Source of the DNA: a virus
Length of the DNA: 64,000 nt
Reading direction: 5' to 3' (one strand)
Virus record (IMG/VR): IMGVR_UViG_3300026484_000394
Coordinates: 33,198-97,197 of that record
This document shows positions 55,054 through 63,516 of the stretch, in pieces (the stretch's first letter is position 1; each line of letters opens with the position of its first letter). The position numbers and the translations under genes are program-made. The notes beneath the pieces are model-generated. The model was not told the DNA's origin. It did no database searches and worked only from the letters and a program-made list of their open reading frames with translations.

Positions 55054-56313
55054 TTATTCTTCTTCGGTTTTTTGAGAAATTAATTTTACTGCTGAACCTT
55101 CCCAGATAATATCAAACTTATTACAAGCAATTCTGAACTCTAGAAATCTAAAGTCTTTTGGTACTGCTTTGTATTTAATTATAAGTCTATCTAGCTGAGG
55201 GTCTCTGCTATTTACATCAAAGAAGCTAGTAATATTAAAACTATCTTCTTCCAATTCATTAAATGTAATACCTAAATCCTCTTCTTTTACAGCTGTGCTC
55301 ACAGTCATATGGTTTCCAAATTTAGAATATGCAACTGTAGGAGTTGAAGTAAGCCCATTCGCAGAGATATCAAACATTACAATCTCATCGTCTTCTCTAG
55401 AAATCATTTTTGGGTAATCTACATCAGGGTTAAAAGTACCTCGATAACCTTCCATCTGAGCACAAATAAATTCATCGCCAGGTGCAATTGTTGTGTATGA
55501 ACTGTATACAAGTGATCCTTGTGCAACTTCCTCTTTCCCGATATATACAATTACCTCTGTATGAGATACCCATTGCAGCGTAAGAACAAACCAATCTTCA
55601 GGAACTTCACACTCAAACTTCTCTCCATAAATAAATACACCACCGTCCCCAATCTCTACATAGCTTTTAAATATATTGCTTACATTCCCAGCACCATAAA
55701 TTCTTGTTCTCTTTGAAGTGTCAGCCAGTTTAACATGCATTGAAACAAAAGCATCTCCCTCTACATTCGATGTTCTAACTTGTTGAACTGCATTGCGTCG
55801 GCTATACCCTATTGCATTTCCATCTTGGTCTTTAAATGGGCTGTCATCTATAACTGTACCTGCAGACACAGTCCGTTCTCGTGAACTAAATGCATGACGA
55901 CGACTATCATAAGACAAAGGCATCCTTACACTATTTGGAACAACTCTGTCTAGAGCATAGCCCGAGATACAAGCTTTATCTTTAAGAGCAGGTTCCTGTC
56001 TCATAATTGTTTTCTCTACAGTTTTTTCACCAAGAACAATTCTTTTTCCATGAGGAAATTCAGGAGAAACAATCATCACTGCGTCACCCTCTTGATAGTC
56101 ATATGCTTTTGCTGATATACCCATTAGAGACAACCTGCTTGCTGTAGTAGGAAGAATGTCTTCCCCTCTCTGTAAGCCAACTCTTCTTAGGCCAATATTA
56201 TGTGAAAGAGCTTCGTACTCTGTAAAATTGGGTTCATCTGCTTTAGCCCCTTTTACCGTGCTATACCACTCAGTGTTATCTTCTGTTGCCATTAAATGTT
56301 TTGTTGTTGCCAT
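55054..56313 (-). CDS. Beta-rich virion protein, 419 aa
   Basis: AAGGATTTAAT precedes the ATG. After an N-terminal 100 residues the chain becomes strongly beta-predicted, with IGDGGVFIYGEKFECEVPEDWFVLTLQWV in the middle, like a jelly-roll or lectin-type sandwich. It could be a receptor-binding, head-fibre or decoration protein. It is followed by a stable 3' hairpin, suggesting strong expression. No family is recognised with certainty. Confidence 0.6.
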   Translation of the reverse strand: MATTKHLMATEDNTEWYSTVKGAKADEPNFTEYEALSHNIGLRRVGLQRGEDILPTTASRLSLMGISAKAYDYQEGDAVMIVSPEFPHGKRIVLGEKTVEKTIMRQEPALKDKACISGYALDRVVPNSVRMPLSYDSRRHAFSSRERTVSAGTVIDDSPFKDQDGNAIGYSRRNAVQQVRTSNVEGDAFVSMHVKLADTSKRTRIYGAGNVSNIFKSYVEIGDGGVFIYGEKFECEVPEDWFVLTLQWVSHTEVIVYIGKEEVAQGSLVYSSYTTIAPGDEFICAQMEGYRGTFNPDVDYPKMISREDDEIVMFDISANGLTSTPTVAYSKFGNHMTVSTAVKEEDLGITFNELEEDSFNITSFFDVNSRDPQLDRLIIKYKAVPKDFRFLEFRIACNKFDIIWEGSAVKLISQKTEEE

Positions 56314-56325
56314 ATTAAATCCTTC

Positions 56326-57156
56326 TTAAGCAGCTAAGCTTAAATATATTATTTTTTGAAAATTATCAGTTGCTCTATTTTTACCAAAAAGAACTTCGAT
56401 TTGTTCATTTTTGTTCTCTAACGGAGAATAGAACTTTGCAATAAATCCCGTCTCTACCCTATTTCTTCCAAAAAGAACTTCGATTTGTTCATCTTTAGCA
56501 TCAAGAGAAAGGTAAGCTTTTGCTATCATTCCAGGTAAACCAGCATTTATAGATACTAGATACTCTTCTGTCCATTCTGCAGGAAGCTCAAGTGCTTCTA
56601 TAGGAGAACCATCTACTACCCATTCACCGTTGCTTAAATCTACAGGTTGTCCCAGAAAAGAATCTGAAGTCGTAAGAAAGCCGAAATGCTTAAATATTGA
56701 ACCCACAACGAGTCTACTTTCATCAACATTATTGTAGTCAATAATTTTAACCACTGGAAATCTTGTCGGAGCTACTTTAGGAAGAGCTTTATCTGCTAAT
56801 CGTACAGCAATCGTTAAAATCTCTTTATCAGTCAGCCCAGAACCTAGTCTAATTATCAATTCTTGATAGTCAATAATTTGTGCAGGTAGCTTCGCTAGAC
56901 TCACATTGTTAGTAGTCGTATTAAATAACACTCTTGATTGAACACCAAGGCATTCTCTATCTTGTTCACAGACAGAAACAAACACCTCACCTAACCAAGG
57001 AACTAGATAATACAGTTTTGTAACAACAGCCTTGTCTTTAAAAAGACGCTTGTTTTTCTCACTTAGCTCATCCACTCTCTCTAAAGAAAGACGCTCGGCC
57101 TCTTCTTTAGTAATTTTATGAGTGTTGACAAAGGTTTCGATTTTGATTGATATCAT
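56326..57156 (-). CDS. Structural-region protein with C-terminal internal repeats, 276 aa
   Basis: N-terminal two thirds alpha/beta with no motif. The last 75 residues hold two copies of a 28-residue unit around EQIEVLFGRNR and EQIEVLFGKNR. The DNA copies include an exact 25-base direct repeat at 56384-56408 and 56468-56492, 84 nt apart and so in frame. The repeat likely forms beta arches. Located between two virion-type genes; role unknown. Confidence 0.6.
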   Translation of the reverse strand: MISIKIETFVNTHKITKEEAERLSLERVDELSEKNKRLFKDKAVVTKLYYLVPWLGEVFVSVCEQDRECLGVQSRVLFNTTTNNVSLAKLPAQIIDYQELIIRLGSGLTDKEILTIAVRLADKALPKVAPTRFPVVKIIDYNNVDESRLVVGSIFKHFGFLTTSDSFLGQPVDLSNGEWVVDGSPIEALELPAEWTEEYLVSINAGLPGMIAKAYLSLDAKDEQIEVLFGRNRVETGFIAKFYSPLENKNEQIEVLFGKNRATDNFQKIIYLSLAA

Positions 57157-57177
57157 TGTATACCTTTATTTTTTCGC

Positions 57178-57198
57178 TCTGCCCCCAATGGAGGCAGA
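57178..57198. terminator. Hairpin directly after the 168-aa gene, no U-tract
   Basis: TCTGCC and GGCAGA pair around a 9-nt loop, adjoining the stop codon of 57199-57705 on the minus strand. An A-run rather than a T-run follows. Third example of such a 3' hairpin on this strand. Confidence 0.35.
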
Positions 57199-57705
57199 CT
57201 AAGCTATAGTTCTAGAAATTACTTTACCATCTTCTTTGTGCTCAAAAATTACAGCATTTGGCACTGTCGTCACTGCTTCTGCTACAGCATAACTGCCATC
57301 AGGGTTTCTTTGTTGAGTTGTTACCTGAACAACAACTGAGCTTCCGCACTGCATAGCCTTAGTAGATTTCATCCAGCCTTCTTTCTCGGAAGATGCTTTT
57401 GAGATCAACTTAAAAGTATCCCCGTTGCCCCAGAATATAACATCACTAACATTTTCTCTTGTGCCATTAGAACAAGTATTCCCAAGTGTTTTCTTTGGAA
57501 TACCCATTTCTGGGTCAAGCTCCATATATCCTTTTTCGAAGGCTTCAGCAGGAGACCATGACTCATAGCCATCTTCGTAGACAACTTTATATCCATTCAC
57601 TTGTTTCTCTTCAGCACTATAGTCACGAACTAATCCTGCCTGACCTGCTTCGTGATATGGCATTGGTACTGCATTTACTGTCTTTACGCTTCTAAAAAAA
57701 CCCAT
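57199..57705 (-). CDS. Phage protein with a YEDGYESWSPAEAFE motif, 168 aa
   Basis: Residues about 40-60 read VNGYKVVYEDGYESWSPAEAF, a motif I know from short phage proteins of unknown function, in which it stands alone. Here a beta-rich C-terminal half follows (VVVQVTTQQRNPDG and on). The start overlaps the stop of a 17-codon frame (TAATG). The function is not known to me. Confidence 0.6.
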   Translation of the reverse strand: MGFFRSVKTVNAVPMPYHEAGQAGLVRDYSAEEKQVNGYKVVYEDGYESWSPAEAFEKGYMELDPEMGIPKKTLGNTCSNGTRENVSDVIFWGNGDTFKLISKASSEKEGWMKSTKAMQCGSSVVVQVTTQQRNPDGSYAVAEAVTTVPNAVIFEHKEDGKVISRTIA

Positions 57706-57758
57706 TACAGACCACCCTCGCCAAGACTAAAAGCTTCTCTTGTGTACCCTCTCATCAT
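57705..57758 (-). CDS. Possible 17-aa coupled mini-ORF
   Basis: ATG 57758 overlaps the stop of the gp49-family gene (ATGA), and its own TAA overlaps the next ATG (TAATG). It thus bridges exactly two certain genes in a third frame. The peptide is Gly-rich. The ribosome site (AGAGGT) is too close to be ideal. It may exist only to hand ribosomes on to the 168-residue gene. Confidence 0.3.
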   Translation of the reverse strand: MMRGYTREAFSLGEGGL

Positions 57759-58255
57759 ATACCTCTATTGATAACAGCAGAACATACATTGCCGTTAAGT
57801 TCATCTTTTAACAAAAAGCCCATTAGAGGCCAGATTTTCTCTCTAGCAGTATCTTTAGCTATTCTCTCACCTATCATTTTGTCATAGTTCTCCGGAGAAG
57901 CACAAGCACTTTCACCTGTAACGGTAAACCCATTCACTAAAGTTAGCACACACACAGTCAGAACATCAGTAAGCTTGTGATACTCTTCTTTTGCAATAAC
58001 TGCATCAATCTTTCCTGGGTTCAACCGTGGAGCATTTAAGCATTTTTCTTGGATCAGTTCCTCTGTTGTTATTGCACCTGTTGCCTCTTGTGTACACTTC
58101 GCACAGTGAACCGGAGTTTCCATCATATCCATTAGGTCTTGTTTCGACTTCTTTACACTCTCCGGCATCTCTAATTCCTCTGCCTTACAGTGTGCCTCTA
58201 ATTCTACTAACTTATCTATCACTTCTTTGATTGCACGTGAAGTTTTCTTATTCAT
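57755..58255 (-). CDS. N4 gp49 / Sf6 gp66 family protein, 166 aa
   Basis: The segment LTVCVLTLVNGFTVTGESACASPENYDKMIGERIAKDTAREKIWPLMGFLLKDEL (about residues 100-155) carries the known family pattern: 'tvc.l.l.NGf.v.GeSacvspenfd...G..iA...A...iWpl.gylL'. The family is widespread in phages and has no settled function. An N-terminal 90 residues with CAKC are extra. AAGGA precedes the ATG. Confidence 0.8.
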   Translation of the reverse strand: MNKKTSRAIKEVIDKLVELEAHCKAEELEMPESVKKSKQDLMDMMETPVHCAKCTQEATGAITTEELIQEKCLNAPRLNPGKIDAVIAKEEYHKLTDVLTVCVLTLVNGFTVTGESACASPENYDKMIGERIAKDTAREKIWPLMGFLLKDELNGNVCSAVINRGI

Positions 58256-58297
58256 GTCTATCCTTCTGTTTTTTTTTAAGTGGTCATTATAACTATT

Positions 58298-58747
58298 TTA
58301 TTCTTTCAACTTGATTACAAATTTTTTGTCTATTACTGCAAAAGCAGCTTGGACATCTTCTATGTTTCTCACTATAAAGTAATGAGCTCCAACCTTTTTC
58401 ATTTTAGCTTCCATGCGAATCTGCTCTTTTGTCTGTTTGCCATTATGCTTTTTTACTTCTAGCCCCATATAGATTCCCCTATATAGAACTGTTATATCTG
58501 GCAGCCCTGGCTCACTTGTACATTTGTAATGGCCCACTGCTCTTTTGACTGATGCCATAATAGACGATTTTTTAATTGGAGATAGTCCTAGTTTGCTGAT
58601 TACTCCAGCAACTGCTCTAACTGCTACAGCAGTAAAAGAGCCCGAGTTTTGTCTCCAAAATACAATGTTTCGCCTGTGTGCAAGATATTGTAGTATTTTT
58701 GCTTGTATTTCTTTTTCGAGTGGTGGACCCTTAAGACTCGCTGCCAT
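58298..58747 (-). CDS. VRR-NUC domain nuclease, 149 aa
   Basis: PD-(D/E)XK-type nuclease of the VRR-NUC family, which cuts branched or single-strand DNA structures. Visible residues: E11/E13 region in LEKEIQAKILQYL, D84 in GLPDITVL, E97 and K99 in GLEVKK, and Q109 in KQTKEQIR; AHYFIVRN closes the fold. About the usual size for phage stand-alone members. AAAGGGG lies 6 nt before the ATG. It lies next to a metallopeptidase-like gene and near the methyltransferase. A role in resolving replicated DNA before packaging is likely; a restriction role is conceivable but not supported. Confidence 0.85.
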   Translation of the reverse strand: MAASLKGPPLEKEIQAKILQYLAHRRNIVFWRQNSGSFTAVAVRAVAGVISKLGLSPIKKSSIMASVKRAVGHYKCTSEPGLPDITVLYRGIYMGLEVKKHNGKQTKEQIRMEAKMKKVGAHYFIVRNIEDVQAAFAVIDKKFVIKLKE

Positions 58748-58748
58748 A

Positions 58749-59435
58749 TTAACCCCTTTGAATATGTATTTTTTTTGTTTCTGGATTTAGAAACCCGTGT
58801 GTTTTTCTAGCAATGTAATTAGCCGCCGTAGGAAGTGCTCCAAGACTAAGATATGAAGTCTCAGAACCCAAAATAACTGGAAGTCCTGCTAAGACAGCCT
58901 TTCGACCTCCAAAGCGATGAAGAGTCTGAAGGGCTTTTGCATTTGCCCTAGTTTCTTCTATGATAACAGGAGCTGTAATTCCAGCAGACACAAGCTTGTG
59001 GGTTTTTGACAACTCTTTGCCCTCTGCTCCAAGCTTGGCTGCATAGACGGTATCTCCAAGTGTCCCGAGAAGACCTCCACTATAAGCAACTAAGCCTGCC
59101 TTGTGTTTCAACATTGGACTTGAAGCATGTCCCAATTCGTGAGCAACTATCGAAGCTTGTCGAAATCTACCATCCGGGCCAACACGGATAATGTCATGTT
59201 CTTTGCCCGAAGCAAGTCTAGATTCGTATGCCGGCATAGAGTGTTCTTCAAATATTATCTTTTGTTTTGCTCCGGATAGTTCTTTTAATCGAGACAGTTC
59301 TCCGTCTGACATAATCTCTTCAGGACTTGACATTATCACATGAGCAGCCCCACCTCCAATTATCTGTTGGCCAACCATCGAACCCACAAGGCCAGCACCC
59401 ATGGCTCCTCCACTAAATTCGTGTTTCTCTTTCAT
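58749..59435 (-). CDS. HExxH zinc metallopeptidase-like membrane protein, 228 aa
   Basis: The motif IVAHELGHASS gives H99-E100-x-x-H103, with a possible third ligand in EETRAN (E160/E161), in M48-like order. Gly-rich hydrophobic stretches at about 10-33, 113-132 and in the C-terminal part could enter a membrane. It is much shorter than HtpX-type peptidases. AAGGAG precedes the ATG and the stop is 1 nt from the nuclease gene. It might process virion proteins or host envelope proteins; the substrate is unknown. Confidence 0.65.
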   Translation of the reverse strand: MKEKHEFSGGAMGAGLVGSMVGQQIIGGGAAHVIMSSPEEIMSDGELSRLKELSGAKQKIIFEEHSMPAYESRLASGKEHDIIRVGPDGRFRQASIVAHELGHASSPMLKHKAGLVAYSGGLLGTLGDTVYAAKLGAEGKELSKTHKLVSAGITAPVIIEETRANAKALQTLHRFGGRKAVLAGLPVILGSETSYLSLGALPTAANYIARKTHGFLNPETKKIHIQRG

Positions 59436-59460
59436 TTTATCTCCTTGTTACATTTTTTTG

Positions 59461-60453
59461 TTAATTTTCACTCTTCTTAGGCAAAACTTCCGTTAAAGCC
59501 TTTTTAATCTCTTTTGCAATAGCAGTGATTACCGGAACAGTTACTGAATTGCCTATCTGTTTATACAAATGAGAGTTAGCTAAATCTTCACTCAATATAA
59601 AAGTATCGTCATATCCTTGAAATCTTGCACATTCTCTCGGTGTAAGTTTTCGTATATCTTTCTTATCAATAATCAGAGGCACATTATGACCACCTGTACC
59701 CATATTTGCAGTTAAAGTAGGGCAAAGCTTACTTTTATTTTCTCTAACATATTTTCTTCTCCATTGATATACTGTGTCATTATTTTTCATTTCATCTTTT
59801 AACTGAGTATAATATCTGCTATTTGTATAATAGAATCTCTCGTCAGCTTCGTCATCAATTAGATCGTTAATTGTTTTTGTTAGTTTTTTTGGTTTTGGAA
59901 AATCAAATCTATCACATACTTTCTTATCTTTGAAACCTACGATATAGATTCTCTCTCTGTTTTGTGGCACATTTGAATACTCAGCAGTATTTAATACTTT
60001 ATAATTCAAATAATAACCACGACTTTCAAGCTCATCTTTGATAATCTCAAATGTTCTGCCCTTGTCGTGACCAATTAGATTTTTCACATTTTCCAAAAAT
60101 AGTATTTCAGGTTCTAAATCATCAATAAATCTTAATATCTCAAAGAATACATGACCTCTATCATCATTGAAACCTTTTCTATATCCTGCTACAGAAAATG
60201 CTTGACAAGGGAAGCCACCAGTTAAAATATTTATCTTACCGACTTCATCTGTTCGCAAGTCTTTTAAATCTTTTTCATATAATTTATGCTTGTGGTTTTT
60301 TCTATATGTGATAGCTGCTTTACTATCTATTTCATTTGCCCATGATATACTAAACCCTGCTTTTTTAAAACCTAACTCAATGCCGCCAATCCCTGCGAAT
60401 AACCCACCAATTTTGTAGTCTTTAGCTGTTATTTTTTTCATAGGAGCAGTCAT
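59461..60453 (-). CDS. dcm: DNA (cytosine-5)-methyltransferase, 330 aa
   Basis: Transfers a methyl group from SAM to cytosine C5. Family motifs in order: I GLFAGIGGIELGF (17-29), IV GGFPCQAFSVAG with catalytic C83 (79-90), VI ENVKN (121-125), VIII QNRERIYIVG (164-173), IX LTPRECARFQGY (270-281) and X IGNSVTVPVI (300-309). The target-recognition stretch between VIII and IX is short. No partner restriction enzyme is recognisable, so it is an orphan, probably protecting phage DNA from host restriction. The ATG follows the previous stop directly. Confidence 0.93.
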   Translation of the reverse strand: MTAPMKKITAKDYKIGGLFAGIGGIELGFKKAGFSISWANEIDSKAAITYRKNHKHKLYEKDLKDLRTDEVGKINILTGGFPCQAFSVAGYRKGFNDDRGHVFFEILRFIDDLEPEILFLENVKNLIGHDKGRTFEIIKDELESRGYYLNYKVLNTAEYSNVPQNRERIYIVGFKDKKVCDRFDFPKPKKLTKTINDLIDDEADERFYYTNSRYYTQLKDEMKNNDTVYQWRRKYVRENKSKLCPTLTANMGTGGHNVPLIIDKKDIRKLTPRECARFQGYDDTFILSEDLANSHLYKQIGNSVTVPVITAIAKEIKKALTEVLPKKSEN

Positions 60454-60969
60454 TTACTTATCTCGAGAAGAAGGTGTGTTCCCCGATTCCATAGAATTCA
60501 CATCTTCCAAAAAGCTTGCGCTATTTACAAAATGCGCACCTTCAAAAAAGTTTTCACTATCTATAACTAGTTTATATTTCACACTAACTTGTATGTTCGT
60601 ATTGATATAAGCACGAAGTTGGGATCTGTGTATACGTATAGCTGCTGGTATCCCTTTTTTGCACCTACATTTTCTTCTCCTCCAATAACTGTTAAGCATG
60701 CAATCTCGGTCAGAAATAATTATTATGTAAATAGCGGCTTCTGAATTGGAATGGAAGAGTTCATGCTTCTTGCATTTCTGAGGGGAATAACGATAATAAT
60801 ACCAACCACCGTGATAAAAGCAACGATGTATAAAAGGAGTATAAGGACAAGGAAAAGCAGCCTCAAGCTCTTCTAACTTACTTTTAGGGAACATTAGATG
60901 TCTCCCCGGAAATCCTACTTTGTTATAAGCAGGATTTACATGCCATATCTTTGGTGCTACTGGTTTCAT
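60454..60969 (-). CDS. Cys- and Tyr-rich hypothetical protein, 171 aa
   Basis: Starts in a TAATG overlap with the portal stop and ends directly before the methyltransferase start, so it is co-translated. It is basic and rich in Cys, His, Tyr and Arg in the middle (HRCFYHGGWYYYRYSPQKCKKHE, then RRRKCRCKKG), suggesting zinc and nucleic-acid binding. No family recognised. The base use is similar to the neighbours. Confidence 0.55.
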   Translation of the reverse strand: MKPVAPKIWHVNPAYNKVGFPGRHLMFPKSKLEELEAAFPCPYTPFIHRCFYHGGWYYYRYSPQKCKKHELFHSNSEAAIYIIIISDRDCMLNSYWRRRKCRCKKGIPAAIRIHRSQLRAYINTNIQVSVKYKLVIDSENFFEGAHFVNSASFLEDVNSMESGNTPSSRDK

Positions 60970-62756
60970 TATTGTTGTCCTTGCTGTTGAGCCTGTTGTG
61001 CTGCTTGAGTAGCATCTTTCCTGCCATTAAATTCCATGCGTTCTTTAGTGGCAACATATAGTAGCCAGTTCTCTTTTTGTAGTCTATCCATCTCTGACTT
61101 GCGTTGACCAGCTTCCATCTGAGATAATTGTTGAGCCATTTGATCAGCTTCCTGCATAATAGCTTGTTGATTAACTTGCTGAGTAGAGCTTTGTGAAAGC
61201 ATTGCTTCCGTTTTCGCTTTCTCTTCAAGATTTTGAGAAAGATTTGTTGTAAATTCTTGTATCTCAATTTGTCTCTTAGCATTCTCTTTCGCCTCTGCTG
61301 TCATTCTTGTTTGTTCTGAAGTGGCGTTCATAGTGAAGTAAGCACCCATTGTATGGTCAGATATTTTACCTGATTGAAATAACTGCAGAAGAATTTGCTT
61401 CTCAGAGATATCATCTACTATTCTAAATGGTGTTATTTTAATAGGTATTGCTTTTTTCTTTCTCATCACAGCTACTTTCTTGACAGTAAAGTTAGCAATC
61501 TTTTCCATTGAGGTAGTTAAATTCATTAACTGATTCTCTAGTACCCTGATAGATGCTCCAGCTGCATTGTACCCAAGGCCACCTTTTACAAATTCTACGG
61601 GAACACCGATACTATTCATAGCCATCACTGACACTTCGTCAATCTCTTTTGCTAGGTTAAGTGTCTTCCCTTCTCCAAATGCAGTCATCGTGTCAAGAGG
61701 AATAGGAAAATATTTAATTGAGGTTGGATCATTCTTATGTTGTGTAAGTAGAGTCTCAACTCTCTTGTTTACATCAGAACCTGACATATAGTTATACATA
61801 GGGTTCCCATCTGCCCCTGAAGTTCTTGGAACTAAACCTCTGAAAGGAAAAATCATATCACTAAGAATTTTTTCTTGGCTCTTTCTGAGCAGCAACAGAG
61901 AGATCATCTCTGGAATAGCTGAAGTAAGAATAGGCATTCCCCATCCTGAGTTAACTCCAATCATTTTTTTTCTTCTTAAGTGCAGTATCTTATCATTATC
62001 AAAGAAGACCATCGTATTCTCAACTGCTGACTGAATTAAGTCAATCGGCTGTGAAAACAACATACTTAAGAATCCATCTGTGATCATCTTTCTCTTGCTG
62101 TTTGGCATCTTGTAATAGAATGAACTTTTCCCTGTAATATCGTCAGTTATAATATTCATATTTTGCCCTGGCCAATTCACTACATTTATCCCAGAGATAT
62201 CATTTACTGGTATGTCTGCATGAGTAAAAATTGTATCTGCACTACAGTCAGGACAAACACCTTTAAATACAAGAGTTTTCTTTCTAGTTTTCTTTTTCCC
62301 TTTCCCAGTTGAAATTTCTTCCATAGATGGTTTAAGTTTACTATTATCATTAAATTGTCTCTCGTGAAGTATCTTTTGGCACGAAAGGCAAGTCATAGTT
62401 CTCTTGATTGGAGTGTATACAGACACGAAAAGATTTCCATACAATAAATAAGTGAAAGCAAGCTCTTTCAAGATATCTTTCATATCTAGCTCATCTTCTA
62501 ATATTGACTTCCATGACTTCTCATCACTTGGACTTACCTCCGATAGATCATCAGTAACATATTGAAATGTTGTAATTGATACAGATGACATTTTTTCTAA
62601 TGCACTGGCCACAACTGGGACATTAGCATTAATAAACTCTGACCATTGGAAAATCTCTTTAATATCATTAGGTAATATGTCTGCGTAGACACTACTTAAA
62701 TTATTATATCTCCCCATAAACTTTCTGTTATACATTTTTCCATTAAAAGTGTTCAT
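60969..62756 (-). CDS. Portal protein with zinc-ribbon insertion, 595 aa
   Basis: The portal dodecamer forms the DNA gate at one capsid vertex. Length, the helical Met/Gln-rich C-terminal tail (about 490-595) and the stretches GNLFVSVYTP near 107, GWGMPILTSAIPEMISLLLLRKSQEKIL and GVPVEFVKGGLGYNAAGASIRV fit phage portal architecture. CLSC (123-126) and CPDC (168-171) with a basic loop between them form a likely zinc ribbon within the wing region. I take ATG 62756 as start; a TTG frame from 62783 would overlap the upstream gene. The stop overlaps the next start (TAATG). Confidence 0.8.
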   Translation of the reverse strand: MNTFNGKMYNRKFMGRYNNLSSVYADILPNDIKEIFQWSEFINANVPVVASALEKMSSVSITTFQYVTDDLSEVSPSDEKSWKSILEDELDMKDILKELAFTYLLYGNLFVSVYTPIKRTMTCLSCQKILHERQFNDNSKLKPSMEEISTGKGKKKTRKKTLVFKGVCPDCSADTIFTHADIPVNDISGINVVNWPGQNMNIITDDITGKSSFYYKMPNSKRKMITDGFLSMLFSQPIDLIQSAVENTMVFFDNDKILHLRRKKMIGVNSGWGMPILTSAIPEMISLLLLRKSQEKILSDMIFPFRGLVPRTSGADGNPMYNYMSGSDVNKRVETLLTQHKNDPTSIKYFPIPLDTMTAFGEGKTLNLAKEIDEVSVMAMNSIGVPVEFVKGGLGYNAAGASIRVLENQLMNLTTSMEKIANFTVKKVAVMRKKKAIPIKITPFRIVDDISEKQILLQLFQSGKISDHTMGAYFTMNATSEQTRMTAEAKENAKRQIEIQEFTTNLSQNLEEKAKTEAMLSQSSTQQVNQQAIMQEADQMAQQLSQMEAGQRKSEMDRLQKENWLLYVATKERMEFNGRKDATQAAQQAQQQGQQ

Positions 62757-62757
62757 A

Positions 62758-63507
62758 TTATTTTGTAGCCTCTTTATATTCAATTGCTTCTACATCCACA
62801 TATTCTTCAAGCTCTCTGTTAAAGACTGGCATCTCTATCTCTGCTGCTGGTTCTATTGTATTAAGTGATTTAATAGCTGAAACAATACCATCTATTGAAC
62901 TGGTATTTGTTCCTGCTGTTCTAGCACTTTTTTCTACTATAGTCATTATGTCTTTTGCCGCGGCAAGTCGAACACGGTTATCTTCCATCGTGCCGTCTCG
63001 TCGTGCATTTCGAGTATCCCAAATTGCTTGTTGAGCTATCAGTGTCTTTTTCTCTTCCATATCATCGACATCTATATTGATATCAAATTGTTCTAGAATG
63101 ATACTTGTTCCACCATAGCGTGCTTCTCGTAAAATCTTACCGAAATTATACTCTTCTGAGTCTTCGTTATACATTAATAGGTCTTCCACATATTCTGTGA
63201 ACCCGATAGACCCTCTTAGCTTATCAGTATCAAAGAAGATAGCTTTGTACGCCGCTAAGGTTTCCTCTGCCATTCCTGTATGTTTAGCTATAAAAGAAAA
63301 GTCTGCTTCTGCAAAAAGCAATGTTTCTACAAAAGCTTTTCTTACCTTGCGACCATATATATACATTACTTCTTTTGCCTCAGAAGAATATGTAGTAAGA
63401 ATTCTTCTCTTTACAGCACTGATATTGACAGCTAATTCCAAATGCTCATCACTTTTGGGTTCTGTATCTATCTCCCAACTCCTGTCAAATACTGTTAAGT
63501 TGTCCAT
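62758..63507 (-). CDS. Helix-turn-helix-like packaging-region protein, 249 aa
   Basis: Mostly helical. Residues about 68-92 (EADFSFIAKHTGMAEETLAAYKAIFFD) look like a helix-turn-helix followed by the 'aYe.iFFD' phrase known in phage DNA-binding proteins of small-terminase type. Acidic C-terminal end. It lies immediately before the portal gene, so a small terminase or packaging regulator is possible although the large subunit is 20 kb away on the other strand. AAAGGTG precedes the ATG. Confidence 0.55.
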   Translation of the reverse strand: MDNLTVFDRSWEIDTEPKSDEHLELAVNISAVKRRILTTYSSEAKEVMYIYGRKVRKAFVETLLFAEADFSFIAKHTGMAEETLAAYKAIFFDTDKLRGSIGFTEYVEDLLMYNEDSEEYNFGKILREARYGGTSIILEQFDINIDVDDMEEKKTLIAQQAIWDTRNARRDGTMEDNRVRLAAAKDIMTIVEKSARTAGTNTSSIDGIVSAIKSLNTIEPAAEIEMPVFNRELEEYVDVEAIEYKEATK

Positions 63508-63516
63508 GACACACCT

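Noticed and set aside
60923-61282. 119-codon minus-strand frame, very Lys/Arg-rich
   Set aside because: It lies in another frame of the portal C-terminus, has no ribosome site and its composition is that of shifted Gln/Ala codons.
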